Source: DATATB01 sp036268995
Lineage (GTDB): Bacteria > Planctomycetota > Planctomycetia > Pirellulales > PNKZ01
Direction: 5' to 3'
Assembly: GCA_036268995.1 (NCBI GenBank)
Contig: DATATB010000175.1
Coordinates: 1-42,104 of the forward strand
DNA: 42,104 nucleotides
The notes under the pieces are model-generated. The model searched no databases, was not told the origin of the DNA, and saw only the letters and a program-made list of their open reading frames with translations. How positions within the stretch are numbered: position 1 is the stretch's first letter; every line of letters starts with the position of its first letter. Below, piece after piece: positions 16,088-24,107 of this stretch. A program made the translations under genes and the position numbers.

Positions 16088-18079
16088 TTAGCCGACGTTC
16101 ATTGTTTCTGTCTCGTTCATCGGCACGCGGGTCGCCTCATCCATGGGGCTTTCCAACGCAGCCGCCGCACGCGACAGGGCCATGAGCGGGAAATAAATGC
16201 GATACAAGTGATAACGCAGATAAAACACCTGCGGAAATCCGGTGCCCGTGAATTCCGATTCGTCCCAAGTACCGTCGGCCTGTTGCTGATCGAGCAAATA
16301 ACGTACGCCGCGCTCGACGGCCGGATGCTGGCCGAGGCCGGCGGCCAGCAGCCCGAGCACGGCCCAAGCGGTTTGCGAGGCCGTGGTCGGTCCCTGTCCG
16401 CGCAGGTGCGGCTGGGCATAGCTGTCGGCCGATTCGCCCCAACCGCCCGAGGCCTGCTGATAGGCCAGCAGCCAGTTGGCGCCGGAAGTCATCAACGGAT
16501 CGTCGTGACTGACGCCCACGGCGGCCAGCCCGGCGAGCACCTGCCAGGTGCCGTATACATAGTTCACACCCCAGCGGCCGAACCAACTGCCGTCGGCCTC
16601 TTGGCTGTCCCGCAAATAATCGAGTGCCCGATCAACGGCCGGATGCCCCACGCGGGCGCCGAGAATGCCGAGTGCTTCGAGCACGCGGGCAGTCAGATCC
16701 GGCGTGCTAGGATCGATCATCGCGTTGTGATCGGCGAATGGCACGTGACAGAGAAACCGCCGATCGTTGTCGCGATCGAAAGCCCCCCAGCCACCGTCGC
16801 GATTTTGCATGGCCAGCAGCCAGCTTTGGGCGCCGGCGATCGCGTCGCTCGAGCGTTTGAGCAAATCGCCGTCGTCGGCGGCAGACGCACTTGTGGGCGA
16901 GGGGCCAAATTGCTCGGCCAGCGCCATCAGCACCATCGCCGTGTCGTCGCAGTCGGGATAATGGTCGTTGGCGTATTCGAAGCACCAGGCGGCCGGCTCG
17001 GCCTCGACGGAAACTGACCAATCGCCCGGCCGTTTGATCTGCATCCGCAATAGCCAATCAATGGCTCGCCGCGGGGCCGCGTGATCGCTGTGCAGGCCGC
17101 TGTCGGCCAGCGCCCGCAAGGCAATCGCGGTGTCCCACACGGGACTCTTGCACGGCTGAAGCCGGATCGTATCGTGCTCCTCGATCAGCAGCCCGTCGAG
17201 CCGCTCGTGACAGTAGCGCATCTGCGGGCTATCGTCCGCATAGCCCAGTGCGCGCAGCGCGATGACGCTCCAGATCATGGGCGGAAAGATCGCCCCCAGG
17301 CCGTCGCTGCCCTCGAAGCGCTCGAGCACCCAGCGCTCGGCCGCTTTGAGAGCTCGCCGGCGCAGCGGCAGGATTCCGTTGCGCTCGCAAAACTGCAAGC
17401 TGCGATCGAGCACGCGGAAAAAACGGTCCCAACTCAACGGCCCGGTGCCGCCGGCCAATCCCGGGCAGCGCAACGGAGGCCACTGCTCGGGCGGCCGCAG
17501 GAACAATTCGCGAATGCCCAACCGCGCGTCGATGTCGGTCGTTGGCCGGCAGGCTGACATGATGGCCAGCGGCATGATGATCGTCCGGCTCCACGCGCTC
17601 ACCGAGTACAAGTTGAGCGGGAACCACTTGGGCACCAGCGCCATTTCCGGCGACACGACCGGGCAGTGCTCGTAGGAAATCTGTCCGAGCAGGGCCAGAT
17701 AAAACCGCGTGAAGCTGTTGACCGCGTCGGCTCCGCCGTGCGCCAGGACGGCGGCCCGGGCCCGCTGCATGGGTTCGGAGGCGGGGTCATGGCCCGTGAG
17801 CTTCAAGGCGAAGTAAGCTTTGACACTGGCGCTGATTTCGACCGGTCCGCCGGGATACAGCGACCAGCCGCCGCCGGGAAGCTGCTTTTCGAGAATGTAG
17901 CGGGCCGCCTTGCAGGCCGTGGAGGTTTCGTGACGGCCCAAATGGGCCAGCAACAGGATGTATTCGCTCTCGAGGATCGTGTCGCCTTCGAGCTCGCCGA
18001 CCCAGTGGCCGTCGGCTTGTTGCTCGGCCAGCAGCCATTGTTGTGTGCTGGTGATCGCGCGGCGTAACGATGCGGTCAT
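16088..18079 (-). CDS. shc: Squalene-hopene cyclase
   Basis: This membrane-associated class II triterpene cyclase turns squalene into hopene/diplopterol. The chain is 663 aa from the chosen ATG at 18079, normal for the family. A longer open frame reaches 18268, but its first 63 residues do not look like cyclase. The catalytic acid motif DxDD is D376-C-D-D379 (YPDCDDTAMVL). Several QW motifs are clear: QQADGHW (20-26), QNRDGGWGAF, QEADGSWFGRWGVNYVYGTW, QQASGGWGE and QQQADGTWDE. The C-terminus carries the usual FPQVFYLRYHLYRIYFPLMAL. It heads the minus-strand operon with hpnH and hpnG and is divergent from the dapA-like gene across a 445-nt space. Confidence 0.96.
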   Translation of the reverse strand: MTASLRRAITSTQQWLLAEQQADGHWVGELEGDTILESEYILLLAHLGRHETSTACKAARYILEKQLPGGGWSLYPGGPVEISASVKAYFALKLTGHDPASEPMQRARAAVLAHGGADAVNSFTRFYLALLGQISYEHCPVVSPEMALVPKWFPLNLYSVSAWSRTIIMPLAIMSACRPTTDIDARLGIRELFLRPPEQWPPLRCPGLAGGTGPLSWDRFFRVLDRSLQFCERNGILPLRRRALKAAERWVLERFEGSDGLGAIFPPMIWSVIALRALGYADDSPQMRYCHERLDGLLIEEHDTIRLQPCKSPVWDTAIALRALADSGLHSDHAAPRRAIDWLLRMQIKRPGDWSVSVEAEPAAWCFEYANDHYPDCDDTAMVLMALAEQFGPSPTSASAADDGDLLKRSSDAIAGAQSWLLAMQNRDGGWGAFDRDNDRRFLCHVPFADHNAMIDPSTPDLTARVLEALGILGARVGHPAVDRALDYLRDSQEADGSWFGRWGVNYVYGTWQVLAGLAAVGVSHDDPLMTSGANWLLAYQQASGGWGESADSYAQPHLRGQGPTTASQTAWAVLGLLAAGLGQHPAVERGVRYLLDQQQADGTWDESEFTGTGFPQVFYLRYHLYRIYFPLMALSRAAAALESPMDEATRVPMNETETMNVG

Positions 18080-18524
18080 TGAGTGCAGCACCCCCGTGCG
18101 CCCGGGTGGATTGTTCGATCCTGCGTCCTGTGGCCCGTCCCAGGCCGTAGCGCGAACAGTCCTGCGTCCATCCATATCGCGGGTCTCACTAGCGACGTTT
18201 CGGCCATCCCGGCCTGTTTTGGCGCGACCCCCTAAGGGGCCGGCACCCCACTTTATGGCAAGCCCCACAGATCGACAAGATCACGCGAACACCAGCGGGC
18301 CTGAGTCGATCACTTTGTCGGGCAAGGACTTGTGCCGGTGGCCAAAGGGGCAATCGATACGTTAAGATCAACCGTCAAAATCGTATATGACTTGCCTGGA
18401 TTATTTGTCGTACGACCCGCAAACGGGGCGAAAATGACAAACTCCGTGAACAAGATAAGATGTACGGCCTGCCCGAGGCCCCAGCAATTTCGAAACCAAT
18501 CGCTGCCCCCGCAACTTGCCCGCC
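18080..18524. promoter_or_regulatory. Divergent control region between shc and the dapA-like gene
   Basis: This stretch is 445 nt without a gene. On the plus strand ATGACA (18434-18439) and TAAGAT (18456-18461) with a 16-nt spacer form a passable promoter for the dapA-like gene, 64 nt from its ATG. The stretch from about 18360 to 18470 is clearly more AT-rich than its surroundings, as expected of a promoter zone. No convincing -35/-10 pair for shc was found. A perfect 11-nt palindrome CCCCTAAGGGG lies near 18230. Confidence 0.35.
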
Positions 18525-19541
18525 ATGGCCAACGATCGACTCCGCGGAATTTTTACGCCCAACATCGTGCCGCTGGACAGCTCGGGCGGGATCGATGAGC
18601 AAGAGCTGCGCCGCTACACCGACTGGCTGATCGAGCGGGGCGTCCACGGCCTGTATCCCAACGGTTCCACCGGCGAGTTCACCCGTTTCACGCCCGAAGA
18701 ACGGCGGCGGATCGTCGCCATCATGGCCGATCAGACCGCCGGCCGCGTGCCGATTCTGGCCGGAGCGGCCGAAGCCAACCTCCGCGAAACGATCTCCGCC
18801 TGCGAGTATTACCATTCGCTGGGCGTGCGGGCCGTGGCCATTGTTTCGCCGTATTACTACAAGCTCAGCCCGCGGTCGGTTTACGCCTACTTCAGCGAGA
18901 TCGGCCGCAATACGCCGGTGGACGTGACGCTGTACAACATTCCCATGTTCGCCTCGCCCATCGACGTGCCGACCGTGCAGCGGCTGAGCGAAGAGTGCGA
19001 GCGGATCGTTGCCATCAAAGACTCGTCGGGCGACTTGCCGCACATGATCCGGATGATCAAGGCCGTGAGGCCCAATCGGCCGGATTTCAGCTTTCTCACT
19101 GGCTGGGACGCCGCGCTGATGCCCATGATCCTGATCGGCTGCGACGGCGGCACCAACGCCACCAGCGGCATCGTGCCGGAAATCACCCGCAAACTTTATG
19201 ATCTGACCGTGGCCGGCCGCTTGGACCAGGCCCGGGAACTGCAATACAAGCTGCTGGAACTGTTCGACGCCATGATCTATTCGGCCGATTTTCCCGAAGG
19301 CTTTCGCGCGGCCTTGCAGTTGCGCGGGTTTCGCACCGGAGTCAGCCGACAGCCGATGTCCAGCGAGCAGCGCGTCGAGCTGTCGACCGTCAAAAACACG
19401 CTGCAATGCCTGCTGGCCGAAGAAGGCTTTACCGACCAACCGATCGGCGGCTGCGACCGCGCGCCCGCCGCGGACCCCAAAACCGTCGGCGACATCGTTA
19501 CCGGCGTCGTCGCCGAACTCCGCCGGCGGGGGCTGGTGTGA
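18525..19541 (+). CDS. DapA-family (dihydrodipicolinate synthase/N-acetylneuraminate lyase) aldolase
   Basis: This 338-aa cytosolic class I aldolase is of the DHDPS/NAL superfamily, which makes or breaks C-C bonds next to pyruvate through a Schiff base. Key residues: pyruvate-binding GSTGE (47-51), Tyr137 in TLYNIP, and Schiff-base Lys165 in VAIKDSSGD. The substrate-specifying loop after GSTGEF is F-T-R-F rather than the DHDPS T-T-x-E-S-x-T, so it may act on a sugar acid or another oxo acid, not in lysine synthesis. About 40 extra residues follow the core. The ATG at 18525 is preferred over an in-frame TTG at 18516. It precedes the isolated BMC-T shell gene by 106 nt, with a strong hairpin between them. 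Exact substrate unknown. Confidence 0.85.
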   Translation: MANDRLRGIFTPNIVPLDSSGGIDEQELRRYTDWLIERGVHGLYPNGSTGEFTRFTPEERRRIVAIMADQTAGRVPILAGAAEANLRETISACEYYHSLGVRAVAIVSPYYYKLSPRSVYAYFSEIGRNTPVDVTLYNIPMFASPIDVPTVQRLSEECERIVAIKDSSGDLPHMIRMIKAVRPNRPDFSFLTGWDAALMPMILIGCDGGTNATSGIVPEITRKLYDLTVAGRLDQARELQYKLLELFDAMIYSADFPEGFRAALQLRGFRTGVSRQPMSSEQRVELSTVKNTLQCLLAEEGFTDQPIGGCDRAPAADPKTVGDIVTGVVAELRRRGLV

Positions 19542-19556
19542 AATATTCATAAATTC

Positions 19557-19587
19557 ATAAAGCCGCGACCGATGGTCGCGGCTTTAT
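19557..19587. terminator. Perfect 14-bp hairpin, family E (GCCGCGACC/GGTCGCGGC), copy 1
   Basis: ATAAAGCCGCGACC-GAT-GGTCGCGGCTTTAT is a perfect 14-bp stem with a 3-nt loop, 16 nt after the dapA-like stop. It reads as a bidirectional terminator. Two related copies lie just after the next gene (20273-20327). It is followed by an imperfect tandem repeat of ATTCATCATTC at about 19608-19640, ending just before the next start codon. Confidence 0.7.
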
Positions 19588-19647
19588 AGAAAATGTCGTT
19601 CGTTTCGTAATTCATCATTCCGCATTCATCATTCATCATTTCCCCCC

Positions 19648-20256
19648 ATGCCTCCTCCGCTCAGCCTGGCTCTACTCGAAGTGGCGAACCTCGCCCCGGC
19701 ACTCTTGGTCGCCGACCGCGTGGCCAAGGCGGCCGACGTGGAAATTATCGGGATCGAAAGCACGGACGCCGCCGCCCAGTGCATCAAGTTGGCCGGCCCC
19801 GTGTCGGCCGTGCGCGAGGCGGCCGAACAAGGTGCGGCCCTGGCCAAGCTGATGGGGGCGGCCAGCACTTTTACCGTTCTTGCGGGCCCTTTGGCCGAAA
19901 CCATTAAGCTGGCGACCAAGCCGCCGGCATTCAGTCCCCTGTTAGGGGTTTACGACGCACGCGTGCCTCGGGAGAAAAAAATGAACAGCGACGCGATTGG
20001 ACTATTGGAAACTCAAGGCCTGGTGGCCGCCCTGCACGCCACCGACGAAATGCTCAAAAGCGCATCCGTGGCGCTGGTAGGCAAGGAAAAGATCGGCGCG
20101 GCGTATGTCACGATCATCGTCCGCGGCGACGTGGCGGCCGTGCAAGCGGCGATCGCCTCCGGCAAGCAAACCGTCGAAAAGCTCGGCGGCAAGCTGATCA
20201 TGGCCGACGTGATCGCCCGGCCGCATCCCGACCTGGCCGCGCTGCTGCCGGGATAA
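19648..20256 (+). CDS. Tandem-domain bacterial microcompartment shell protein (BMC-T, PduT-like)
   Basis: This 202-aa protein contains two BMC domains. The first (residues about 5-90) reads ALLEVANLAPALLVADRVAKAADVEIIGIES and then LAGPVSAVREAAEQGAALAK. The second (about 114-200) reads AIGLLETQGLVAALHATDEML, then VALVGKEKIGAAYVTIIVRGDVAAVQAAI, and ends MADVIARPHPDLAALLPG, close in style to the end of PduT. BMC-T proteins form pseudohexameric trimers in the protein shell of a microcompartment and often carry larger or gated pores. No pore cysteine like the Fe-S cysteine of PduT is evident. The only Cys is at residue 45 in domain 1. No other shell gene (BMC-H or BMC-P) or signature enzyme is in the window, so this is an isolated or satellite shell gene. 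No ribosome-binding purine tract precedes the ATG. Confidence 0.85.
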   Translation: MPPPLSLALLEVANLAPALLVADRVAKAADVEIIGIESTDAAAQCIKLAGPVSAVREAAEQGAALAKLMGAASTFTVLAGPLAETIKLATKPPAFSPLLGVYDARVPREKKMNSDAIGLLETQGLVAALHATDEMLKSASVALVGKEKIGAAYVTIIVRGDVAAVQAAIASGKQTVEKLGGKLIMADVIARPHPDLAALLPG

Positions 20257-20272
20257 ACTGCGCGTGGGCATC

Positions 20273-20327
20273 AAGCCGCGACCGGTGGTCGCGGGTTCGA
20301 AAAGCGCGACCAACGGTCGCGGCTTTA
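20273..20327. repeat. Two more family E hairpins
   Basis: AAGCCGCGACC (20273-20283) pairs with GGTCGCGG (20287-20294). AAAGCGCGACC (20301-20311) pairs with GGTCGCGGCTTTA (20315-20327) across AAC. The second overlaps the stop codon of the convergent histidine kinase gene (20325-20327). With copy 1, the unit flanks the BMC-T gene on both sides. Confidence 0.65.
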
Positions 20328-21107
20328 TGGATTGCGCCGAGCGGGCAAACGAATTACGACGGTCGTGCCCGCGTCGGGCTCGCTGGTCACGCTCACGTGG
20401 CCGCCGTGCCGCGTGACGATGCGCCAGCATTTGGCCAGTCCCATGCCCAAGCCACGGCCCGCCTGGCGGCCGGAAAAAAACGGATCGAACAGGTGGCGGC
20501 GCACTTCGGGGCTAATGCCCGGCCCGTCGTCCGAGACGAGCATTTCGATCCAGCGTTGGGACGAATCGGCAGCATCCAGCGTGCTGCTTCGGGCGCTGAT
20601 GTGTACCTGGCCGCCTGGTTCGACGGCCTCCAGCGCGTTGTCGCAAACCGCCCGAACGGCGACGGCCAACTGCACCGGATCCGCTGCGACCTCTAGCGCG
20701 GCTGGCGGATCCAGGAGCACCTGCACCCGGCGCTCGTCAGCCCGCGGCTGGAGCTCGCGCACTAATTGCTCCAATAAGTCGGCCAGAGGGCACGGCTTGA
20801 AGTCCGGCTCCGGCGGCCGGGCAAAGAGCATCAGATCGGCGATCATTTCGTGGACGCGCTGCGCCTGGGCGCGAATCACGGCCAGCTCGCGCCGGCGCTG
20901 CGGATCGGGCTCGTCGCGCGCGAGCAACTGGGCCCGGCCGGTAATAACTGCCAGCGGATTGTTGATTTCGTGGCCCGCCCCGGCCGCCCACTCGGCCAGC
21001 GACTCGAGCTTTTCGGCCTCCACGGTCTCCTGAAAGCGATGTTCTAGCGCGTTCAGCCGCTCAAAGAGCGCCGCGAGTTGCTCGGGCGTGACATTGTGCG
21101 GATTCAT
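20325..21107 (-). CDS. Soluble sensor histidine kinase without a visible input domain
   Basis: This 260-aa kinase has a short N-terminal coiled segment, then the H-box with phospho-acceptor His46 (AAGAGHEINNPLAVITGRAQLL). The HATPase domain shows the N-box (AVCDNALEAVEPGG), the D-box (VSDDGPGISPEV), an FDPFFSGR F-box and G-box GRGLGMGLAKCW. There is no membrane helix and no PAS, GAF or HAMP domain, so its signal must come through a partner or the N-terminal helix. ATG at 21107 (MNPHNVTPEQLAALF) is preferred to the longer frame from 21143, which adds an odd Cys-rich lead. It lies 94 nt downstream of the HTH-receiver gene on the same strand and is very likely its cognate kinase. Confidence 0.9.
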   Translation of the reverse strand: MNPHNVTPEQLAALFERLNALEHRFQETVEAEKLESLAEWAAGAGHEINNPLAVITGRAQLLARDEPDPQRRRELAVIRAQAQRVHEMIADLMLFARPPEPDFKPCPLADLLEQLVRELQPRADERRVQVLLDPPAALEVAADPVQLAVAVRAVCDNALEAVEPGGQVHISARSSTLDAADSSQRWIEMLVSDDGPGISPEVRRHLFDPFFSGRQAGRGLGMGLAKCWRIVTRHGGHVSVTSEPDAGTTVVIRLPARRNP

Positions 21108-21201
21108 ACAGGCTGCCGCGCATAGACATGCACTCGCTGTCACTCCCCGGGCTTACGCCCTGGGGCTCGCCTGGCAACGAAATTCCCGACAGACAACGCC
21201 G

Positions 21202-21783
21202 CTAGCGCGTCGAGGCGGTTTCCATGTCCAGTAGCTGGCACATCCGGTCGACCAAGGCCTCGACCTCAAACGGCTTGTGCAAGAATTCGTTCGCACCGGC
21301 CGCCTTCAGGTCTTCGATCTTGTCTTCTTCGACCATGCCCGAAATGCAGATGATCCGCACCTCGTCCATCGTGCTGTCGCTACGGACCCGCTGGCAAACT
21401 TCTTTGCCGTTGATATCCGGCAGCATGACGTCCAGCACGATCAGGTCGGGCCGATATTCCTTGACCATCATGCCGGCATCGAAGCCATTGTTGACGGTCC
21501 GAACTTCGAAACGACCGTCGCGCTCCAGCACGTCGGTGATCAGCTCGGCCAGCTCGACGTCGTCGTCGACGATCAGCACCTTGCGCTTGCCGCTCTCCAG
21601 GGCATCGGTCGGGATGCCGTTGTCGCGCATGAAATGGAACAACTGGTCGCGGGGGATCCTGCGAAACCGGCTTCCCGGGACCCGAAAACCCTTCAATTGC
21701 CCCGAATCGAAGCAACGGATAATGGTTTGCTGACTGACTTTACAAATTTTGGCCGCTTCGCCCGTCGTAAACACTGTTTTCAT
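21202..21783 (-). CDS. Response regulator with N-terminal excisionase/MerR-type HTH and C-terminal receiver
   Basis: This 193-aa protein has reversed domain order. Residues 4-55 are an excisionase-like winged helix (VFTTGEAAKICKVSQQTIIRCFDSGQLKGFRVPGSRFRRIPRDQL). Residues about 67-185 are a CheY-type receiver with the acidic pocket D73-D75, phospho-acceptor Asp118 (LIVLDVMLPDINGKEV), Ser148 and Lys170 (FLHKPFE). Most response regulators have the receiver first. The ATG at 21783 gives the usual 'MKTVFTTGEAAKICKVSQ' opening and has GAGAGGGG upstream. It is preceded by a roughly 210-nt leader and a near-consensus promoter, and followed by a kinase gene. It is likely a DNA-binding regulator. Targets unknown. 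Confidence 0.92.
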   Translation of the reverse strand: MKTVFTTGEAAKICKVSQQTIIRCFDSGQLKGFRVPGSRFRRIPRDQLFHFMRDNGIPTDALESGKRKVLIVDDDVELAELITDVLERDGRFEVRTVNNGFDAGMMVKEYRPDLIVLDVMLPDINGKEVCQRVRSDSTMDEVRIICISGMVEEDKIEDLKAAGANEFLHKPFEVEALVDRMCQLLDMETASTR

Positions 21784-21993
21784 AGGTGCCAACCACCCCT
21801 CTCCCTAGCCGATGGCTCTGGCTAGTTTAAGCGGGACTCCCGCTGGCCGATCTGGCCCAACTCGCGAGAGTTCCTAAACCTCCGTGGTACGCCTTTTAGC
21901 CTTAGCACGCGATATCCGTAAACCGTTCACCCCCCTAACCTTCCGTATTCAGCAGGCCTATCCGGTTTTTCCGAGATTGCCGAACTTGCCAGC
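21784..21993 (-). promoter_or_regulatory. Long, foldable 5' leader of the HTH-receiver gene
   Basis: The distance from the predicted start site (about 21993) to the ATG is roughly 210 nt. The leader contains perfect foldbacks, including GCGGGA-C-TCCCGC (about 21831-21843) and AACTC-GCGA-GAGTT (about 21860-21873), plus purine runs. It codes for no evident peptide. Structure-based control is possible; no known riboswitch class was recognised. Confidence 0.35.
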
Positions 21994-21999
21994 GACCGA

Positions 22000-22027
22000 A
22001 TTATATCGTTTGGCCAAGTCGAGTCAA
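22000..22027 (-). promoter_or_regulatory. Near-consensus sigma-70 promoter
   Basis: Read on the minus strand, TTGACT (22027-22022) is followed after 16 nt by a perfect TATAAT (22005-22000). It points toward the HTH-receiver/kinase pair and is the best promoter match in the window. Just upstream (22043-22080) is an AT-rich stretch with GTTAAG/CTTAAC inverted arms (22043-22048, 22056-22061) that could act as an UP element or operator. Confidence 0.7.
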
Positions 22028-22091
22028 TATCGATCTCCTCCCGTTAAGTTGTTGTCTTAACACGACTTAATTAAATCAACTCCTGGCCGAG

Positions 22092-22113
22092 GCAGGGTTT
22101 TTTCGAGCCCTGC
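22092..22113 (-). terminator. Possible terminator hairpin after mnmG
   Basis: GCAGGG (22092-22097) and CCCTGC (22108-22113) pair around a T-rich loop, in the space between mnmG (minus strand, ending at 22287) and the promoter above. It is weak as a terminator because the T-run is inside the loop. Confidence 0.3.
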
Positions 22114-22233
22114 GCGCCGCGTTTTTGCATGGCAATCCAGAATCAATCTTTTACCTGATTGGTAAAAGTTACGCAGCGTACCAAGCTCACCACCCTCGAT
22201 GCGCGCTAAAGCAAATGGATCACCAGCCTAGGC

Positions 22234-22284
22234 AACTGACCACTGGCCACTGGCCACGGACCACGGACAACTGGCCACTGACAA
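22234..22284. repeat. Family D repeat (AACTGACCACTGGCCACT...), copy 1
   Basis: This is short tandem wording of ACTGGCCACTG, GGCCACGGACCACGGACAACTGGCC and ACTGACAA, ending 2 nt before the mnmG stop codon. The wording matches the arms of the clear inverted repeat at 37740-37801 (CCGTTGTCAGT/ACTGACAACGG). It looks like a degenerate member of the same family. Confidence 0.5.
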
Positions 22285-22286
22285 AC

Positions 22287-24101
22287 CTAATGCAGATGAA
22301 TCATCAGCAGGGCCAGATCGGCCGGCGTGATGCCGCTGATGCGCCCGGCCTGGGCCAGCGTGCGCGGTTGGATGCGAACGAGTTTCTCGCGGGCTTCGAC
22401 GCGCAACTGCGCGATGGCCGCGAAATCGAAGCCCTGCGGAATGCGTTTCTCGGCCAGGCGCCGCTGCCGCTGCACGTCGATTTCTTGCCGCGCGATGTAG
22501 CCCGAATACTTGGCGTCGTGCGTGACCTGTTCGGCCACCTCCGCGTTGAACGCGGCCAACTGGGGGCAATGGGCCACGACTTCCGGCCAGGTAGTTTCCG
22601 GACGACGCAGCAGCTTTGATAGCGGGAACTGCTCGAAGCGCGTCGACTCCAGCAGTTCGTTGGCGCGACCAATCGCAGCCTCTTTGTCTGCATACCGCTG
22701 CCAGCGCAGTTCATCGACGAGCCCCAGCCGCTGAGCCAACGGCGTCAGCCGCCGATCGGCATTGTCGTGGCGCAGCAAGAGGCGGTATTCAGCGCGACTG
22801 GTGAACATGCGGTAGGGCTCGTCGACGCCGCGCGTCACCAGGTCGTCGATCAGCACGCCGATGTAAGCCTGGTCGCGCTCGATCACCAATGGCGGCTTGC
22901 CGGCAAGTGCCAGCGCTGCGTTGGCTCCGGCCACCAGACCCTGCGCCGCGGCCTCTTCGTAACCGGTCGTGCCATTGATCTGACCGGCCAGATACAGTCC
23001 GGCCACCGGCTTGCTTTCCAAACTCGGCTCGAGCTGTTCGGGGGGCGAATAGTCGTACTCCACGGCGTAGCCATAGCGCATGATCTCGGCCCGCTCCAAG
23101 CCGGGCACTAGCCGGAACATCGCGTCCTGCACGTCGCGCGGCAGGCTGGTGGAGACGCCGTTGACATAAACTTCGTGCGTCTGGCGCCCCTCCGGCTCGA
23201 GGAACAACTGGTGCTGGCTTTTCTCGGCGAAGCGCACCACCTTGTCTTCGATCGACGGGCAATAGCGCGGGCCGCTGGAATGAATCTGGCCCGAGTACAT
23301 CGGCGCGCGATGCAGATTGGCGCGGATCAACTCGTGTACGGCCTCGTTGGTGTAGGTAATCCAACAAGGCAATTGCTCGCTAGCAATGCGCTCGGTGAGA
23401 AACGAAAAGGGCTGCGGCACGTCGTCGCCCGGCTGGCATTCGGTGCGGTCGTAGTCGATTGTGCGGCCGTTGAGCCGCGGCGGCGTGCCGGTCTTGAATC
23501 GGGCCAATTGAAATCCCAATCGCACCAGCGCTCCGCTGATGCCGGCGGTCGTTCCCTCCCCTGCCCGGCCGCCCGGCGAACGCGTTTCGCCGGTGTGCAT
23601 CAATGCTTGCAAAAATGTGCCGGTGGTAATCACCACGCTGGGCGCACGGTAGATCGCTCCGCCGCGCACGGCCACGCCGACAATCCGCGGCCTGCCGCCA
23701 GCCGGCTCGACCAGCAGGTCTTCAACCACTTCCTGGCGCAGCGAAAGATTCGGCTGCGACTCGATCAGCCGCTTGATTTCCTGCTGATAGGCCTTCTTAT
23801 CGGCCTGGGCGCGGGGGCTGTGCATGGCGGCCCCCTTGCTGCGGTTGAGCAAGCGAAACTGCAGGCCGGTGGCATCAATCGCCCGCCCCATGATGCCGCC
23901 CAAGGCATCGACCTCGCGCACAATCTGCCCCTTGGCCACGCCGCCAATGGCCGGGTTGCAGCTCATCTGGCCGACCGTATCCAGATTCGTCGTCAGCAGC
24001 GCCGTGCGCGCCCCCAACCGCGCCGCCGCAGCAGCCGCCTCCGTGCCGGCATGCCCCGCGCCAATCACCACGACGTCGTATTCGTATTGGGAGAGATTCA
24101 T
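22287..24101 (-). CDS. mnmG: tRNA uridine-34 carboxymethylaminomethyl modification enzyme MnmG (GidA)
   Basis: This 604-aa FAD enzyme works with MnmE to place the cmnm5 group on U34 of tRNAs that read codons ending in A or G. The N-terminal FAD motif is VVVIGAGHAGTEAAAAAARLGA. It is followed by the signature NPAIGGVAKGQIVREVDALGG and SKGAAMHSPRAQADKKAYQ, and later GPRYCPSIEDKVVRF and LAGQINGTTGYEEAAAQGLVAG. The C-terminal part contains YSGYIARQEIDVQRQ and ends with the helical MnmE-binding domain. ATG at 24101 is the real start. The open frame runs further upstream only because the adjacent GTGAAAA repeat lacks stops. The usual partner mnmE is not in the window. Confidence 0.96.
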   Translation of the reverse strand: MNLSQYEYDVVVIGAGHAGTEAAAAAARLGARTALLTTNLDTVGQMSCNPAIGGVAKGQIVREVDALGGIMGRAIDATGLQFRLLNRSKGAAMHSPRAQADKKAYQQEIKRLIESQPNLSLRQEVVEDLLVEPAGGRPRIVGVAVRGGAIYRAPSVVITTGTFLQALMHTGETRSPGGRAGEGTTAGISGALVRLGFQLARFKTGTPPRLNGRTIDYDRTECQPGDDVPQPFSFLTERIASEQLPCWITYTNEAVHELIRANLHRAPMYSGQIHSSGPRYCPSIEDKVVRFAEKSQHQLFLEPEGRQTHEVYVNGVSTSLPRDVQDAMFRLVPGLERAEIMRYGYAVEYDYSPPEQLEPSLESKPVAGLYLAGQINGTTGYEEAAAQGLVAGANAALALAGKPPLVIERDQAYIGVLIDDLVTRGVDEPYRMFTSRAEYRLLLRHDNADRRLTPLAQRLGLVDELRWQRYADKEAAIGRANELLESTRFEQFPLSKLLRRPETTWPEVVAHCPQLAAFNAEVAEQVTHDAKYSGYIARQEIDVQRQRRLAEKRIPQGFDFAAIAQLRVEAREKLVRIQPRTLAQAGRISGITPADLALLMIHLH

Positions 24102-24107
24102 GCTTTT

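Noticed and set aside
19608..19640. CRISPR or microsatellite suggested by ATTCATCATTC units
   Set aside because: Only a few imperfect short units with no spacers; it is treated as part of the interspersed repeat landscape.
20287..20330. tRNA-like GGTTCGAA string near 20294
   Set aside because: It resembles a T-loop, but no acceptor, D-loop or anticodon stem can be folded around it; it belongs to the family E hairpins.
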